A stretch of DNA of 64,000 nucleotides from Croceimicrobium hydrocarbonivorans (lineage in GTDB: Bacteria; Bacteroidota; Bacteroidia; Flavobacteriales; Schleiferiaceae): positions 2,487,501-2,551,500 of the forward strand of contig NZ_CP060139.1 of NCBI RefSeq assembly GCF_014524565.1, read 5' to 3'. Numbering within the stretch: position 1 is the first letter of the stretch; each line of letters starts with the position of its first letter. Both the position numbers and the translations under genes were made by a program. The notes below the pieces were generated by a model. The model ran no database searches, had not been told where the DNA came from, and saw only the letters and a list, made by a program, of their open reading frames with translations. Shown here piece by piece: positions 17,101-24,774 of this stretch.

Positions 17101-17923
17101 TGATAGTGTTTATCACATTGACGCAGATGAAGTAAGGGCAAAATTGCCTGAATATAAGGGATGGAATGCAAGTGCCACGCATGAGGAAACTAGCGATATC
17201 ACTAAAAAACTGATTCGTGAAATTGGCAAGCCTTGTGAATATGACCTTATTTATGATGGCACCATGAATAAGGCCAAAAAGTATGGGCCCTTAGTAACTC
17301 AACTTAAGGATTTAGGGTACCAGGTATTTGTGATTTATCTCCAAGTTCCAAAGGAGCTAAGCAAACAAAGGGTATTAGATCGATACAAAACTTCAGGGCG
17401 TTATGTTCCGATGTCGGTAATAGATGAAATTTACGAAAATGGCCTTGAAGCGTATGATGAAGTAATTAAGAGCGCGGATGGCTTTATTCGAGTGAATGGT
17501 GAAACCCAAGAGATTGTTGAAAAGGGAGGAATGCAGCTTCCGAAAAGGCGAAAGTTAGCTAATCAACCATCTAAAAGTGAGCCTTCAAAAGCAGATCGAG
17601 ATTCGATAGGTACTATTCGTAAAGAAATCAATGAATACTTGATTTTATCAGAAAACCAAGTGAGGAATTTTGCGGAAAAGATTAATCGCTTAAGAAAAGT
17701 CAATAGCCAAAAAATAGATGGATCTCAGATTAATAAAAAGGTACTGCCTCTTACGGCTGACGGCCTATTCCGATGGGCAAAAAATCCCGGGGCATACGAT
17801 TTACCTGGAATAGATGCTCCAGATGAAACAAAACCAACCATCAAACCGAGAAAAATCAAAAAGTTAGAACCCGCTAATTCTTCCTCTGGAGGCTTTTGGC
17901 AACAATTATGGAATGGTAAATGA
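14180..17923 (+). CDS. Polyvalent protein: ParB-like, LPD domains, zeta-type kinase
   Basis: 1247 residues, intact only in this copy, GTG start overlapping the lysozyme stop. Order: ParB-like N-terminal domain with SGHSR (65-69, the ParB GxxR box); coiled coil around 260-330; a large polyvalent-protein-associated segment including MVTGPANFP from 533; a second one near 688-745 ending in WAPSKKAWQR; then a zeta-toxin-like kinase with Walker A GGAPGAGKS (954-962, Lys961), IDADEVR (980-986) and YDGT (1025-1028). Polyvalent proteins are thought to be co-delivered with phage or conjugative DNA and to act on host defences or DNA. Here the neighbours suggest delivery with the virion. Substrate unknown; zeta toxins phosphorylate UDP-N-acetyl sugars. 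Confidence 0.8.
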   Translation: MKRFSEVKEIDRSKIIVDPKLFQGRQSEFSEDTVKAIVSKGAYDRSAEPIILWYDAEREKYVVISGHSRFEASERLYKSGKQPDLKTMPAKLFLGDLDDAIDYATLESNRGSTEEGLVSDIQAYRRAVAKGFNREKLLSIFKPESKLNKLKDLSYLNPKGQFVEELSKSSARSFPYLERNSRWVGQLRKVLPQLTDSHEQELFNYFYKGKPSALKQGKDQFFDLVDKRVNRIDFDSNKALNLENRISANALTDPITEQLKDLEKDITEFQKRIQAKRQNIIRAKEAKVPDAEKIISTLQKEITQYEAAILRKMEDQNKLRQQKGKIERETVVDLFSQSEEIPAKKKPSEQIKEKTERLTDREYRESQVPKIVEKGDLANLIYDGQKYFGLKVKEVDFWEGNFFSIDRWVYILELPSGKTVREDNKANVEKFDPSKNKKGEQENAYPLLDPTGRMYKTAISAWYASSMSPDRRGRSFMAEHERYLNEIQQELIELAEKHDTKELVTPAFNRYLEKYRSYAADYLHRQSGIASSMVTGPANFPTARNRKRGDVQERKVKEWNRWDSKALARIKKELINEPLPTDNPTEELSRQKEKLQALKDLQINYRAINAAYRKFKKDPSSLDSQDLSDVVKERIRNWKPDYSYETAPIQPYQMSNNNANIKRVEQRIKELEVKSKIAESGKTPEVKFDGGVVVLNALDNRIQIFFDDKPDANTRDELKKSGFKWAPSKKAWQRMVTDNAIFKTAKLSFIKSEGPWEDLFKVNQSKKKTLNPISDPKKKEWKVDLKALAASIRNLLNLGGGNAVKVSTKTSGENRSDHHIFIEMRDGSSFDKRTRNILESWPLDKGQVKGYGLKIYTGQAMQVQEAIKEVSAADDFKEIIGCPPMKDGKRLIDAESIRKLESCIANLPQTKKQHTNEAGEYQADRLKLHAKIIGEFKKDAKCTGGKKPIAILTGGAPGAGKSTFLKNFAPWLLSDSVYHIDADEVRAKLPEYKGWNASATHEETSDITKKLIREIGKPCEYDLIYDGTMNKAKKYGPLVTQLKDLGYQVFVIYLQVPKELSKQRVLDRYKTSGRYVPMSVIDEIYENGLEAYDEVIKSADGFIRVNGETQEIVEKGGMQLPKRRKLANQPSKSEPSKADRDSIGTIRKEINEYLILSENQVRNFAEKINRLRKVNSQKIDGSQINKKVLPLTADGLFRWAKNPGAYDLPGIDAPDETKPTIKPRKIKKLEPANSSSGGFWQQLWNGK

Positions 17924-18426
17924 AAAGCTTAATTTTACAGAACAAAGCCGTAGCAGTAGCCATTTTAGTGGCTCTAATTATTCTAATAGCTGTTTACTAC
18001 AAGGGTCGTTCCGATGGTAGTGAGCCGGGTTTCTTCACTCGACTTTTTGGCTTAGATGATAATTCCGATAATACGGGGTCCAAGGATGTTGTTCGAAAGG
18101 TATATGTTTCAGATGGGACCGGTGATAATGCATGGAATCCTCAATCTGTAACCGATCGACTTTATCAAACTATTCAGGACCATCGTTGGTATTCTCCTAA
18201 TGGTACGGATATCAATAATGCATTTGCCACCTTTAACTCACTTTCCTACAATCAGAAGATTGCAGTTATAAATGACTGGGAACAGCGTATCAAAGGATTA
18301 GATGTGAGTGGATGGGGTACTGGTGATTATGGGTCTCTTTACGATACCATTAGCCAATGGCAAGGAAATTTTCAGCCTCAAGTAGAAATTGCTTGGAGCT
18401 GGATGAATAGTAATCAAATTGAATAA
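17920..18426 (+). CDS. 168-residue protein with N-terminal membrane anchor
   Basis: Overlaps the polyvalent gene by ATGA. One membrane segment (about 10-27), then FFTRLFGLDD and a soluble domain with NxxYxTIQDHRW and repeated Trp residues. No family recognised. It ends the anchored-protein block and precedes the spike/fibre genes. Confidence 0.65.
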   Translation: MKSLILQNKAVAVAILVALIILIAVYYKGRSDGSEPGFFTRLFGLDDNSDNTGSKDVVRKVYVSDGTGDNAWNPQSVTDRLYQTIQDHRWYSPNGTDINNAFATFNSLSYNQKIAVINDWEQRIKGLDVSGWGTGDYGSLYDTISQWQGNFQPQVEIAWSWMNSNQIE

Positions 18427-18431
18427 TAGGT

Positions 18432-18698
18432 ATGGCCGGCAAAGGTTTATTTAAAGTTTTAGTTGTTCCAGCAGGAGGTAATCCAATTAATCCGTTTAAC
18501 AATCAAGTGTTTAGCAGGATTGTGGTTACTAATCAAGACCCAGGTGATTCCGCTAAAATCACTATTAATGGCCAAGAGGATGATATTTTACCCGGGGAAC
18601 AAATGGATTACTGGAGCCAAAATTCAGGCTTGGCCATGGTAGTTCAAAGTATTAGTGCCGGTCTCAATGATAATTTTATTATTCGGGCATTTACCTAA
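18432..18698 (+). CDS. 88-residue beta-rich virion-like protein
   Basis: A small Gly/Asn-rich beta protein with segments such as SRIVVTNQDPGDSAKITING and a C-terminal FIIRAFT strand. No membrane segment. Its position directly before fibre-type genes fits a penton or spike-base component. Function is inferred from location only. Confidence 0.6.
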   Translation: MAGKGLFKVLVVPAGGNPINPFNNQVFSRIVVTNQDPGDSAKITINGQEDDILPGEQMDYWSQNSGLAMVVQSISAGLNDNFIIRAFT

Positions 18699-18710
18699 GA
18701 TTTTAAGGCT

Positions 18711-19103
18711 ATGACGATATTAGAACGTATTACGAAACTTTACCGAGATAATTTTAACAGTACCACGCATGGCACGCACCGGGATGTTCTTAATGAGCTG
18801 GCCGGTATTCCAGTTAAAACCATTGAGGCCGATTACAATTTGTCCGATGACGATAGAGGTTATTGCATTCAAAGCCTTTCAGATGATCCCGTAATTGTTC
18901 GTATTCCATCGGATATATCCGAAGGGTTTTTCTGTACCCTAGAGCGTTTGGGCTCTGGATCTTTTGAATTTAGGGGTAATGGTTTTACAATTAATGGAGT
19001 AGAAGATTTAAGCATTTCCATTGAAAACCAATGGAACTCAGTATATGTTCGGGTTTATGGACCTACTCGGGCTAAAGTTGAAGGCTCATTTTTACAAAAT
19101 TAA
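18711..19103 (+). CDS. Spike/fibre-base-like protein
   Basis: 130 residues. After a helical start, the segment TIEADYNLSDDDRGYCI followed by VIVRIPSDISEGFFCTLERLGSG and later NGFTINGVE resembles the beta-repeat unit found at the head-proximal end of many phage tail fibres (ADYxLxxxDxG, then IPxxxxxG, then GxxI). That suggests a receptor-binding spike part. It ends at a TAATG junction with the next gene. Confidence 0.6.
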   Translation: MTILERITKLYRDNFNSTTHGTHRDVLNELAGIPVKTIEADYNLSDDDRGYCIQSLSDDPVIVRIPSDISEGFFCTLERLGSGSFEFRGNGFTINGVEDLSISIENQWNSVYVRVYGPTRAKVEGSFLQN

Positions 19104-19486
19104 TGGCGCAATTATTTAAAATACTAGCTCCAATTTTATCTACTAGTGAATCTGCCGCTAATCTTTATCGACAAGCTGTAATTGCAGCCGGTGGCCAGGT
19201 AGAAAGCATTACTTGCTATCAAGCAAGTATTAATGCTTTAGATGCGGTAGATATACAAATGCTGACGACATCTTTAGCTTATAAAAGAGCAGTTGAAACC
19301 GATGGTGGGTCTGTAGAAAGTCCATTCTGTTATAGACAAAATTTAATTGCTTTCAATTCGGTTGAAATTCAATCTTTAGCAGCATTACAAGCATATCAGG
19401 CCGCAGTAGAATTAGATGGTGGATCCTTAGAAAGTCCTTTCTGCTATAGGCAAGGGATTATTGAACTTAATAATGTGAATTTATAA
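19103..19486 (+). CDS. 127-residue protein made of three tandem repeats
   Basis: Three repeats of about 35 residues with the core Y-x-x-AV-x-x-x-GG-x-VES-x-x-CYxxxI-x-A/E-x-x-x-V-x-I. Each has one Cys-Tyr pair (near residues 39, 75 and 110). It fits tightly between two fibre-type genes by TAATG junctions. A trimerisation, spacer or fibre-chaperone role is possible but not shown. Confidence 0.65.
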   Translation: MAQLFKILAPILSTSESAANLYRQAVIAAGGQVESITCYQASINALDAVDIQMLTTSLAYKRAVETDGGSVESPFCYRQNLIAFNSVEIQSLAALQAYQAAVELDGGSLESPFCYRQGIIELNNVNL

Positions 19487-20704
19487 TGGCAACGGCATTT
19501 GACAGCGCAAATATTTTGATTGGAAAAGGTGGGGGTTTTAAGGCTGGTACCCTTTATGGAGAAAGCCCAAGCTCGGGATTAGGGACATTAGTAGATTTTG
19601 ATGCTGTTCAAAATACTTCTAATGCTAGTCGCGTCAATAGTACGGGGCAAATTGAATTTGTGCCCGCTAATACGCCCCGATGGTGTTGGGCGGAATTAGG
19701 GAACTGTCCAAGCCTATTGGATGAACCTGATCGGACAAATTTTGCCACGGATAATAGCCCCTGCAAATTGGTATAATTCCACTTTAACGCCTGCTGAGCC
19801 AGGCGCATTTGAACTAAACAATAGTTTTGACTGGGGCCTATATACCCAAAACGGCACTACCAATAATTTAGGATTTGTCTATGGGGGTTTTTCACCAGGC
19901 CAAAACTGGGCAATTAGTTTGTATGTGAAAATATCAGCTAGTGGGGATTATATCGGGGTAAGAGAAACCGGGAATGGTATTGGGGTAGTGCGTATTTCTA
20001 CCGAAACTGTAACTACAGCCGGAGGAGGAATTTCTTCCGTAAAGGTTTACGATACTGTAAACGATGACATTAAACGAGTAGTAATTCTAGGGACTACTTT
20101 GGGCGCAAATAATTTATTCCTACAGTTACCCAGTAGTGGGGGCAATTCTGGAGTTGATGACGGTAATACGTTGCAGTTAACGGCTTTTCAATTAGAAGCT
20201 GGCACATATGCAACTAGCGTTATTAGAACAACCGGCTTGGCGCGTACCCGAAATGCGGATGTAGTTTCATCTAGTGCAATTGGAGCCTTATTGGAGGACT
20301 TAGAAGGGAATTTTTACCTAGAAGCCACGGTCTTTGATGATACGGTAAGTAATGTAATCGAGCTTTCCCAAAGTGGAGCTGAATCTACAAACGCCATTCG
20401 CATTGATATTAATGGTACTGGAATTGAGGGGACTTGTGTTGGTTCCGGAGGTACTACTTCTATTTCTGGAGCTCCGGCCGTAGCCGGTACCTACAATAAA
20501 GTTTGTTTCAACTATGGGGCAAGTGGTATGAGCTTGCATGTAGACGGAAGCACGGAAGGCAGCGCATCAAATGGAGGTCTGCCTAGTACTTTGAATCAGT
20601 GGCGTTTTACGGATGGGACAAATCCATTTAGGGGCAGGATCCGGGTTTGCGCGTATAACCCGAATAAGCTAAATGCCACCGAATCTAACAATCTAACAAC
20701 ATAA
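19486..20704 (+). pseudogene. Receptor-binding spike/fibre protein, frameshifted in copy 1
   Basis: Combining the copies gives a product of about 406 residues. The N-terminal 95 residues are followed by a beta-sandwich-like region (about 95-225), a linker LARTRNADVVSSSAI typical of phage fibre proteins between carbohydrate-binding-like domains, and a LamG/concanavalin-like C-terminal domain ending in WRFTDGTNPFRGRIR. Copy 1 lacks two bases near 19758 (ATAGCCCC against ATAGCACCCC in copy 2), so the frame breaks after about 92 codons and resumes in the ORF reading to 20704. The protein probably binds the host surface. Confidence 0.7.
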
Positions 20705-20709
20705 TTGGA

Positions 20710-21003
20710 ATGAATATAGATGTGAAGATTTATTCTATTGCTTATCCTAATTTACAGGACCTAACAGCAGCTTTAAAAGCTAAAGGAGTACTAAATGAGG
20801 CTGGCCAATATGCTGCGCAAACGCATTCGGTTGTGATTTTAAATCATGTACCGGTACAAAGGGCGCAATATGATCAGCAGGGTAATCTAACTCAACAAGA
20901 AATCCTTTCTCCCCTTACTCATGCCGATGTTATGAGCGAAAATTTGAACCTAGATTTTGGGAATAACATTAGTGAGTTGAATGCATTGTTTCATTCGTTT
21001 TAA
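20710..21003 (+). CDS. 97-residue hypothetical protein
   Basis: Starts five bases after the spike gene. Soluble, mixed alpha/beta, no Cys. Genes directly after phage fibres often encode fibre assembly proteins, but I recognise no family here. Confidence 0.6.
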   Translation: MNIDVKIYSIAYPNLQDLTAALKAKGVLNEAGQYAAQTHSVVILNHVPVQRAQYDQQGNLTQQEILSPLTHADVMSENLNLDFGNNISELNALFHSF

Positions 21004-21012
21004 ACCTAAGTT

Positions 21013-21522
21013 ATGGATTGGAATAGACCCCGCACTACAAAGGAGCTTTACGATCGCTTTTTACAATTTTTCTGTATTGAAGAATTAGTAACTCCGGAAT
21101 GTCATGCAAAATTTAAAAATCGAGGAAACTACTTTTTCCTCTCTCGTTTTGATCCGCGACTACTGACAGTAATTCTTTGGGCACGAGAATCCATTGACCG
21201 GCCTTTTTATGCCAATAATTGGCATACGGCTAATCCTGGGGAAACGGTATATGATGAGCGGGGATTGCGCGATAATCTTTGTGATATTGTTCAAGGAAAA
21301 ACACAAGTCTATATTTCCGGCCATGTTTTGGGAATGGCTTTAGACTTCAAGGTAAAGGATATGCCGGCCCCTAAAGTTCGTCAATGGTTTATCGAAAACC
21401 AAAAGGATTGCCCCTATCCAATTCGATTGGAAAACAATTTGAATGGCGTTCCAATTTCCTGGGTTCATTTAGACGTTTGCGATGATCCTTATAATTCAAA
21501 AGTCCATTTATTTAATGTTTGA
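21013..21522 (+). CDS. M15-type peptidoglycan peptidase (endolysin)
   Basis: 169 residues. Zinc-ligand motifs of the M15 (VanY/D-Ala-D-Ala peptidase-like) family are present: SGHVLGMALDF with His104 and Asp111, and WVHLDV with His152. It has no signal peptide, so export would depend on a holin; a three-segment holin-like gene lies just downstream. This is the likely lysis enzyme and cleaves the peptide part of peptidoglycan. Its last eight bases overlap the next gene. Confidence 0.8.
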   Translation: MDWNRPRTTKELYDRFLQFFCIEELVTPECHAKFKNRGNYFFLSRFDPRLLTVILWARESIDRPFYANNWHTANPGETVYDERGLRDNLCDIVQGKTQVYISGHVLGMALDFKVKDMPAPKVRQWFIENQKDCPYPIRLENNLNGVPISWVHLDVCDDPYNSKVHLFNV

Positions 21523-21712
21523 GGGCATGCAAATCGATATCGATCAAATAAAGGTTTGGGGTTTCAATTTAACTACCCTGGTAGTTAGTTTTTCAGATTT
21601 GGCCTCTTCAGTTTTAAGTATGATTGGAGCTGGATTAGCAGTAGTCTATACAGGCTATAAAATTCGGTTATTGCACCTAGAGCAGAAACAAAAAGCAATA
21701 CAAGATGAGTAG
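21515..21712 (+). CDS. 65-residue membrane protein, holin-like or spanin-like
   Basis: The likely start is the ATG at 21515 overlapping the peptidase stop (the frame opens at 21482). One long hydrophobic stretch (about 18-48) and a charged tail rich in Gln and Lys. Its location inside the lysis block suggests an accessory lysis protein. It overlaps the holin gene by eight bases. Confidence 0.6.
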   Translation: MFEGMQIDIDQIKVWGFNLTTLVVSFSDLASSVLSMIGAGLAVVYTGYKIRLLHLEQKQKAIQDE

Positions 21713-22193
21713 TATTTGGCAGAAAATCAGCGGTATTTTCACCGGTGGGGATATGGTAAAGCAAATTGTAGATGGTGTCGATCGCTTTGTAACTACCAAA
21801 GAAGAAAAGGCGCAGTTAGAAAACATTGCTCTTCAAATTGCCCATGAGCATGAATTAGCGCTTCAGTCAGAAGCCTTCAAAGTTGAAATGGAATTTAACC
21901 AGCGAATAAAGGACCTGGAAGGTACGGCAAAAGACCTGGTGCAAGCCGGTTGGATGGGGCGTGTTGTGCTGTTTTTAAGAGGGGCACAGCGGCCTATTTG
22001 GGGCTGGGGAACCATTATCATAGACGTACTTTATTTCTTAAAGCGTCTGGATTTAACGCCTACCGGTGAGGATATGCTTTATACTATTAATATGATTGTC
22101 CTGGCTTTCCTTTTTGGCGAACGTACCATTCAAAATGTCGCCCCCCACTTTAAGGAGCTCATTCGGGCGAGAAAGCAGCCCGTAACTGAATAA
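21705..22193 (+). CDS. Holin of the 3TM / GTA-holin-like type
   Basis: 162 residues: an N-terminal amphipathic helix, a charged coiled region, then GWMGRVVLFLRGAQRPIWGWG, with the Arg-Pro pair typical of 3TM holins, and two hydrophobic segments (about 105-122 and 132-147). It makes the membrane lesion that frees the endolysin. It is the last gene of the late operon, next to a terminator. Confidence 0.75.
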   Translation: MSSIWQKISGIFTGGDMVKQIVDGVDRFVTTKEEKAQLENIALQIAHEHELALQSEAFKVEMEFNQRIKDLEGTAKDLVQAGWMGRVVLFLRGAQRPIWGWGTIIIDVLYFLKRLDLTPTGEDMLYTINMIVLAFLFGERTIQNVAPHFKELIRARKQPVTE

Positions 22194-22194
22194 G

Positions 22195-22218
22195 AAAAGC
22201 CCCTAATTGGGGCTTTTT
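22195..22218. terminator. Bidirectional terminator between late operon and leftward arm
   Basis: AAAAGCCCC-TAATT-GGGGCTTTTT. T-tracts on both strands suit the end of the rightward late operon; it also lies 63 bases past the leftward genes. Confidence 0.85.
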
Positions 22219-22280
22219 GGATTTAGAATACTTTGGACAAATTCTAGCGTAGAATCTTTTTAGTTTTCTGAAAGAACATA

Positions 22281-22957
22281 TTAGGCGTTTTGGATGGCGT
22301 CGATTAAATCAGCTTTATAAGCGCCATAAATTTGAATCACTACCGGATCTAACTTTTGACCTTCAATGCCTTTTTGCCATAGGTCTTCAATCATTTTAAT
22401 AATCTCTTTTTTCGGACGTCGGTAAAATGCAGATTACAAATAATGTCTGATTTGAATTGGAGAATACTATGAATGAGAAACTCATTGGATAGATCAATAT
22501 CTGCAAGAACATTATCAGTGCACTGATTAATAACTTTCTCCGTTATTAGTCTTGCCAACTGCTTGTGCTGATTGTTTTGAAGGTCCACTCCAAAGCCTAA
22601 ATGCCCTAATCGACTATCTATATCCCGAGGCTTTTTTGTGCCCCGTTTTCCTTTGATACTAACCCAATTAAACTCTGGTGCTAAAAAGGGATAAAGCCAA
22701 ACGGGAATAAGGCATATTTCTGGATTACTCAAATCTTTAAATCCTAGGTCAATGCGCTCTTCGCGACTAAGGTCATTCGGATCAATCGAAAAATCACCTT
22801 CAGACTCCTGAACCAAGGAAGGGATTTTAGAAATTCGTTCAAACCAATGCTCGGGCTGGCCATGGGCATAAAGTAAGGCCTCAATAGATTCGTTGAGAAT
22901 AAATTCACGAATGATCTTACATTTTTCAAAAGTGCTTTGGTAACTCATATTAAGCAA
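22281..22957 (-). pseudogene. 225-residue unknown protein, frameshifted in copy 1
   Basis: Copy 1 lacks one A near 22430 (four A against five in copy 2), which replaces the C-terminal quarter. Intact version at 50189-50866. Confidence 0.7.
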
Positions 22958-23254
22958 TAATATTTTGGGAAAATTCGATTGTAAACCAGCGAGAAAAACT
23001 GATGTACCAGCATTCGAGAGGCTTGGAATAAGCCACCCGGTTTTCTTTCTTTTTAAAGCGGTAGCTCATTCTGTAACATTCTAATTCGCTGCCAAAGAAT
23101 GTCACAGTAGGGTCTAAGGGAAAAACCTCGCACTTCATGCCATATTCTTGGTTAATCGATTTTGGAGGTCCAGTACGGTTATAAGCATGGGCTCTTTGGT
23201 AAAAGGGCAGATGGGGTGTTTTGTCGCACGCATAAATAGTAGTTTAATATTCAT
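22950..23254 (-). pseudogene. 101-residue unknown protein, frameshifted in copy 1
   Basis: Copy 1 has one T fewer than copy 2 near 23150, which splits the frame after the N-terminal third. Intact version at 50859-51164. Confidence 0.6.
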
Positions 23255-23313
23255 CAAATATAGAAAATCTGCAAAAAGAAAGAAAAAAATTCGAAAGTGA
23301 TTTTTTTGGGCAT

Positions 23314-23339
23314 AAAAAAAGCCCGGGAAAATCCCGAGC
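23314..23339 (-). terminator. Terminator of the exported-protein gene
   Basis: On the minus strand GCTCGGGA-TTTT-CCCGGGC followed by seven T, 26 bases past the 101-residue exported protein. It isolates that gene from the two unknowns downstream. Confidence 0.75.
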
Positions 23340-23364
23340 TTTCAACCTAATAAATGTATCCAGG

Positions 23365-23670
23365 TTAATAAAAATAGGCGCCACCCCATCGAAAGGGCTG
23401 CGGCTGACGATGCTTATAGCTACCCACTGGCGCGAAATCCTTTCCGGAAGGTCCAACATTGATCACCGGCTCACACAATACGGCTGCTACCTGTAGGCTT
23501 TCCACCTGGTAGAAATCAACCGCTTCGATCTTTAGATCAATAGCCGTGAAAGATTCCGTTGCATCCACTTCGCAAAAAATGGGCGCTTCTGCATCTTCAA
23601 TAACCTCTGCTAAGCTGACTACTGGCGCAAACGCTAAGCCCGCAAGCACTAAAACAAGATGTTTTTTCAT
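23365..23670 (-). CDS. Small exported protein (possible lysogenic conversion gene)
   Basis: 101 residues with a clear signal peptide (KKH, hydrophobic core, cleavage after VSLA). The mature part is acidic, has two Cys (CEV and CEP) and ends in an aromatic PFRWGGAYFY. Own terminator, and a TGTAGA-N4-TCTACA palindrome about 40 bases upstream. G+C is higher than in its neighbours, as in many moron genes. A cell-surface or periplasmic change in the lysogen is plausible; no family recognised. Confidence 0.65.
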   Translation of the reverse strand: MKKHLVLVLAGLAFAPVVSLAEVIEDAEAPIFCEVDATESFTAIDLKIEAVDFYQVESLQVAAVLCEPVINVGPSGKDFAPVGSYKHRQPQPFRWGGAYFY

Positions 23671-23709
23671 GTTTGAGATTTAGATTAGACAAAACGAGCT
23701 TTAAATATA

Positions 23710-23725
23710 TGTAGAATAATCTACA
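23710..23725. promoter_or_regulatory. Operator-like palindrome TGTAGA-ATAA-TCTACA
   Basis: Perfect 6+4+6 palindrome, 40 bases upstream of the exported-protein gene and directly after the Tad2-like stop. One of a family of sites in the phage. Confidence 0.6.
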
Positions 23726-24049
23726 CTAATCACTAGGCAAAACTTCCCAATCTTTTGCCAATGAATCAGGTACAGTTGGACACCAACTGGTGATCAAGTT
23801 GCTAGAATTAACTAAAGCAAATTGATCTTGATAATAAATTGCGTCAATTTGATTATTGGAGAAATCAAATCGTTTTTGAAACTCCTTTTTTACCGATTCG
23901 GGCAAAGATTGCATTTTAGGTACTATTTCTTTCTTGATTATAGAAGGAACTTGTCTAAATACAAACTTTCCGCTATCCGCCCAGGATTTGCGTCGGGCCA
24001 TTTTACCCTGTTCTAATGCATTGATTGCATCGCCAAAACTTAAAGTCAT
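23726..24049 (-). CDS. DUF2829 / Tad2-like protein (candidate anti-Thoeris)
   Basis: 107 residues. The start SFGDAINALEQGKMARRKSW and the end NLITSWCPTVPDSLAKDWEVL match the two conserved blocks of DUF2829 (FxxALxxLxxGxxVxRxxW and WxPSxxDxLAxDWxV). The phage protein Tad2 belongs to this family and inhibits Thoeris by sequestering the cyclic ADP-ribose-type signal. A stretch of about 40 residues between the blocks is family-variable. With an Acb2-like gene two positions upstream in the same arm it looks like part of a counter-defence set. Family assignment is by recognition; ligand unknown. Confidence 0.75.
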   Translation of the reverse strand: MTLSFGDAINALEQGKMARRKSWADSGKFVFRQVPSIIKKEIVPKMQSLPESVKKEFQKRFDFSNNQIDAIYYQDQFALVNSSNLITSWCPTVPDSLAKDWEVLPSD

Positions 24050-24077
24050 AATTCAATATTTATATTACTTGTCGAAA

Positions 24078-24093
24078 TATAGAAAAATCTACA
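24078..24093. promoter_or_regulatory. Operator-like palindrome TATAGA-AAAA-TCTACA
   Basis: One mismatch from the consensus palindrome, 29 bases upstream of the Tad2-like start. On the minus strand it overlaps TATATTTC, a near match to the Bacteroidota -7 box. It runs directly into a CACTTT sequence like the repeats at 6106-6282. Confidence 0.55.
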
Positions 24094-24107
24094 CTTTAAA
24101 AAGTTTC

Positions 24108-24361
24108 TTATTGAATCGCTTCAAAGTTGTCTTTGAAATATTGCTCGGCCACTAGCCATTGATCTTTATAGTTTTTCGGGTTTCGAGCAATCATATCTCC
24201 CAGCTTAGGAGATCCATGATTGATATCTTCTGGAGAAATTGAAACCTGAATGCCACCAGGAAGAACTAAAGCATGTTTAAGCTTGAATAGGTCAATATGC
24301 TCTTGGGTAACTTCGCGTAATTCAGCGATTTGTTACGACGGTATTTTTTAAACTCTGACAT
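24108..24361 (-). pseudogene. 84-residue phage protein, frameshifted in copy 1
   Basis: One T is missing near 24332 (TTGTTACG against TTGTTTACG in copy 2), which ruins the frame after about nine codons. Intact version at 52021-52275. Confidence 0.75.
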
Positions 24362-24390
24362 TGGTACTAATTAAAATGAACAAATAGATT

Positions 24391-24716
24391 TTAAGATTGA
24401 GCTTCTTGGTATTTGGCTCTTTTACTCCGGTTGGTTTCACTTTCATAAAGCCACCAAAGCGCTTCCCTTAATTTTTGTTCTGCAATGAAATTTGAACTAC
24501 ACTGAAAATGAACTTGAAGATTCAAATATCTTAGACGGCTGAGTAAAGCTTTTAGCACTTCTTCCTCAGTAGTGCCATTTTGGATCGTCTTTAAAGGCCC
24601 ATTAGAGTTAGGTAGTTCATCTCCAGGGCAGGATTGTTCGACAAAAACTAGACACTGATTGGATTTACCTTCATAGTTTTCGAGGTTGTATTCATGTCCC
24701 ATCGTTCTTCAGTCAT
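24391..24716 (-). pseudogene. Acb2-like protein, start region frameshifted in copy 1
   Basis: One C is missing near 24700 (GTCCCATC against GTCCCCATC in copy 2), cutting off the true first codons; the frame still reads from 24702. Intact version at 52305-52631. Confidence 0.7.
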
Positions 24717-24742
24717 AATGTAAATTTTGTGGTTGCATCAAA

Positions 24743-24758
24743 TGTAGAAAAATCTACC
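24743..24758. promoter_or_regulatory. Operator-like palindrome TGTAGA-AAAA-TCTACC overlapping a -7 box
   Basis: It lies 27 bases upstream of the Acb2-like start. On the minus strand TACATTTG (24739-24746), a perfect TANNTTTG box, overlaps the left half of the palindrome, so a protein bound here should block the promoter. Confidence 0.6.
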
Positions 24759-24774
24759 TCATTGATATTTAATT

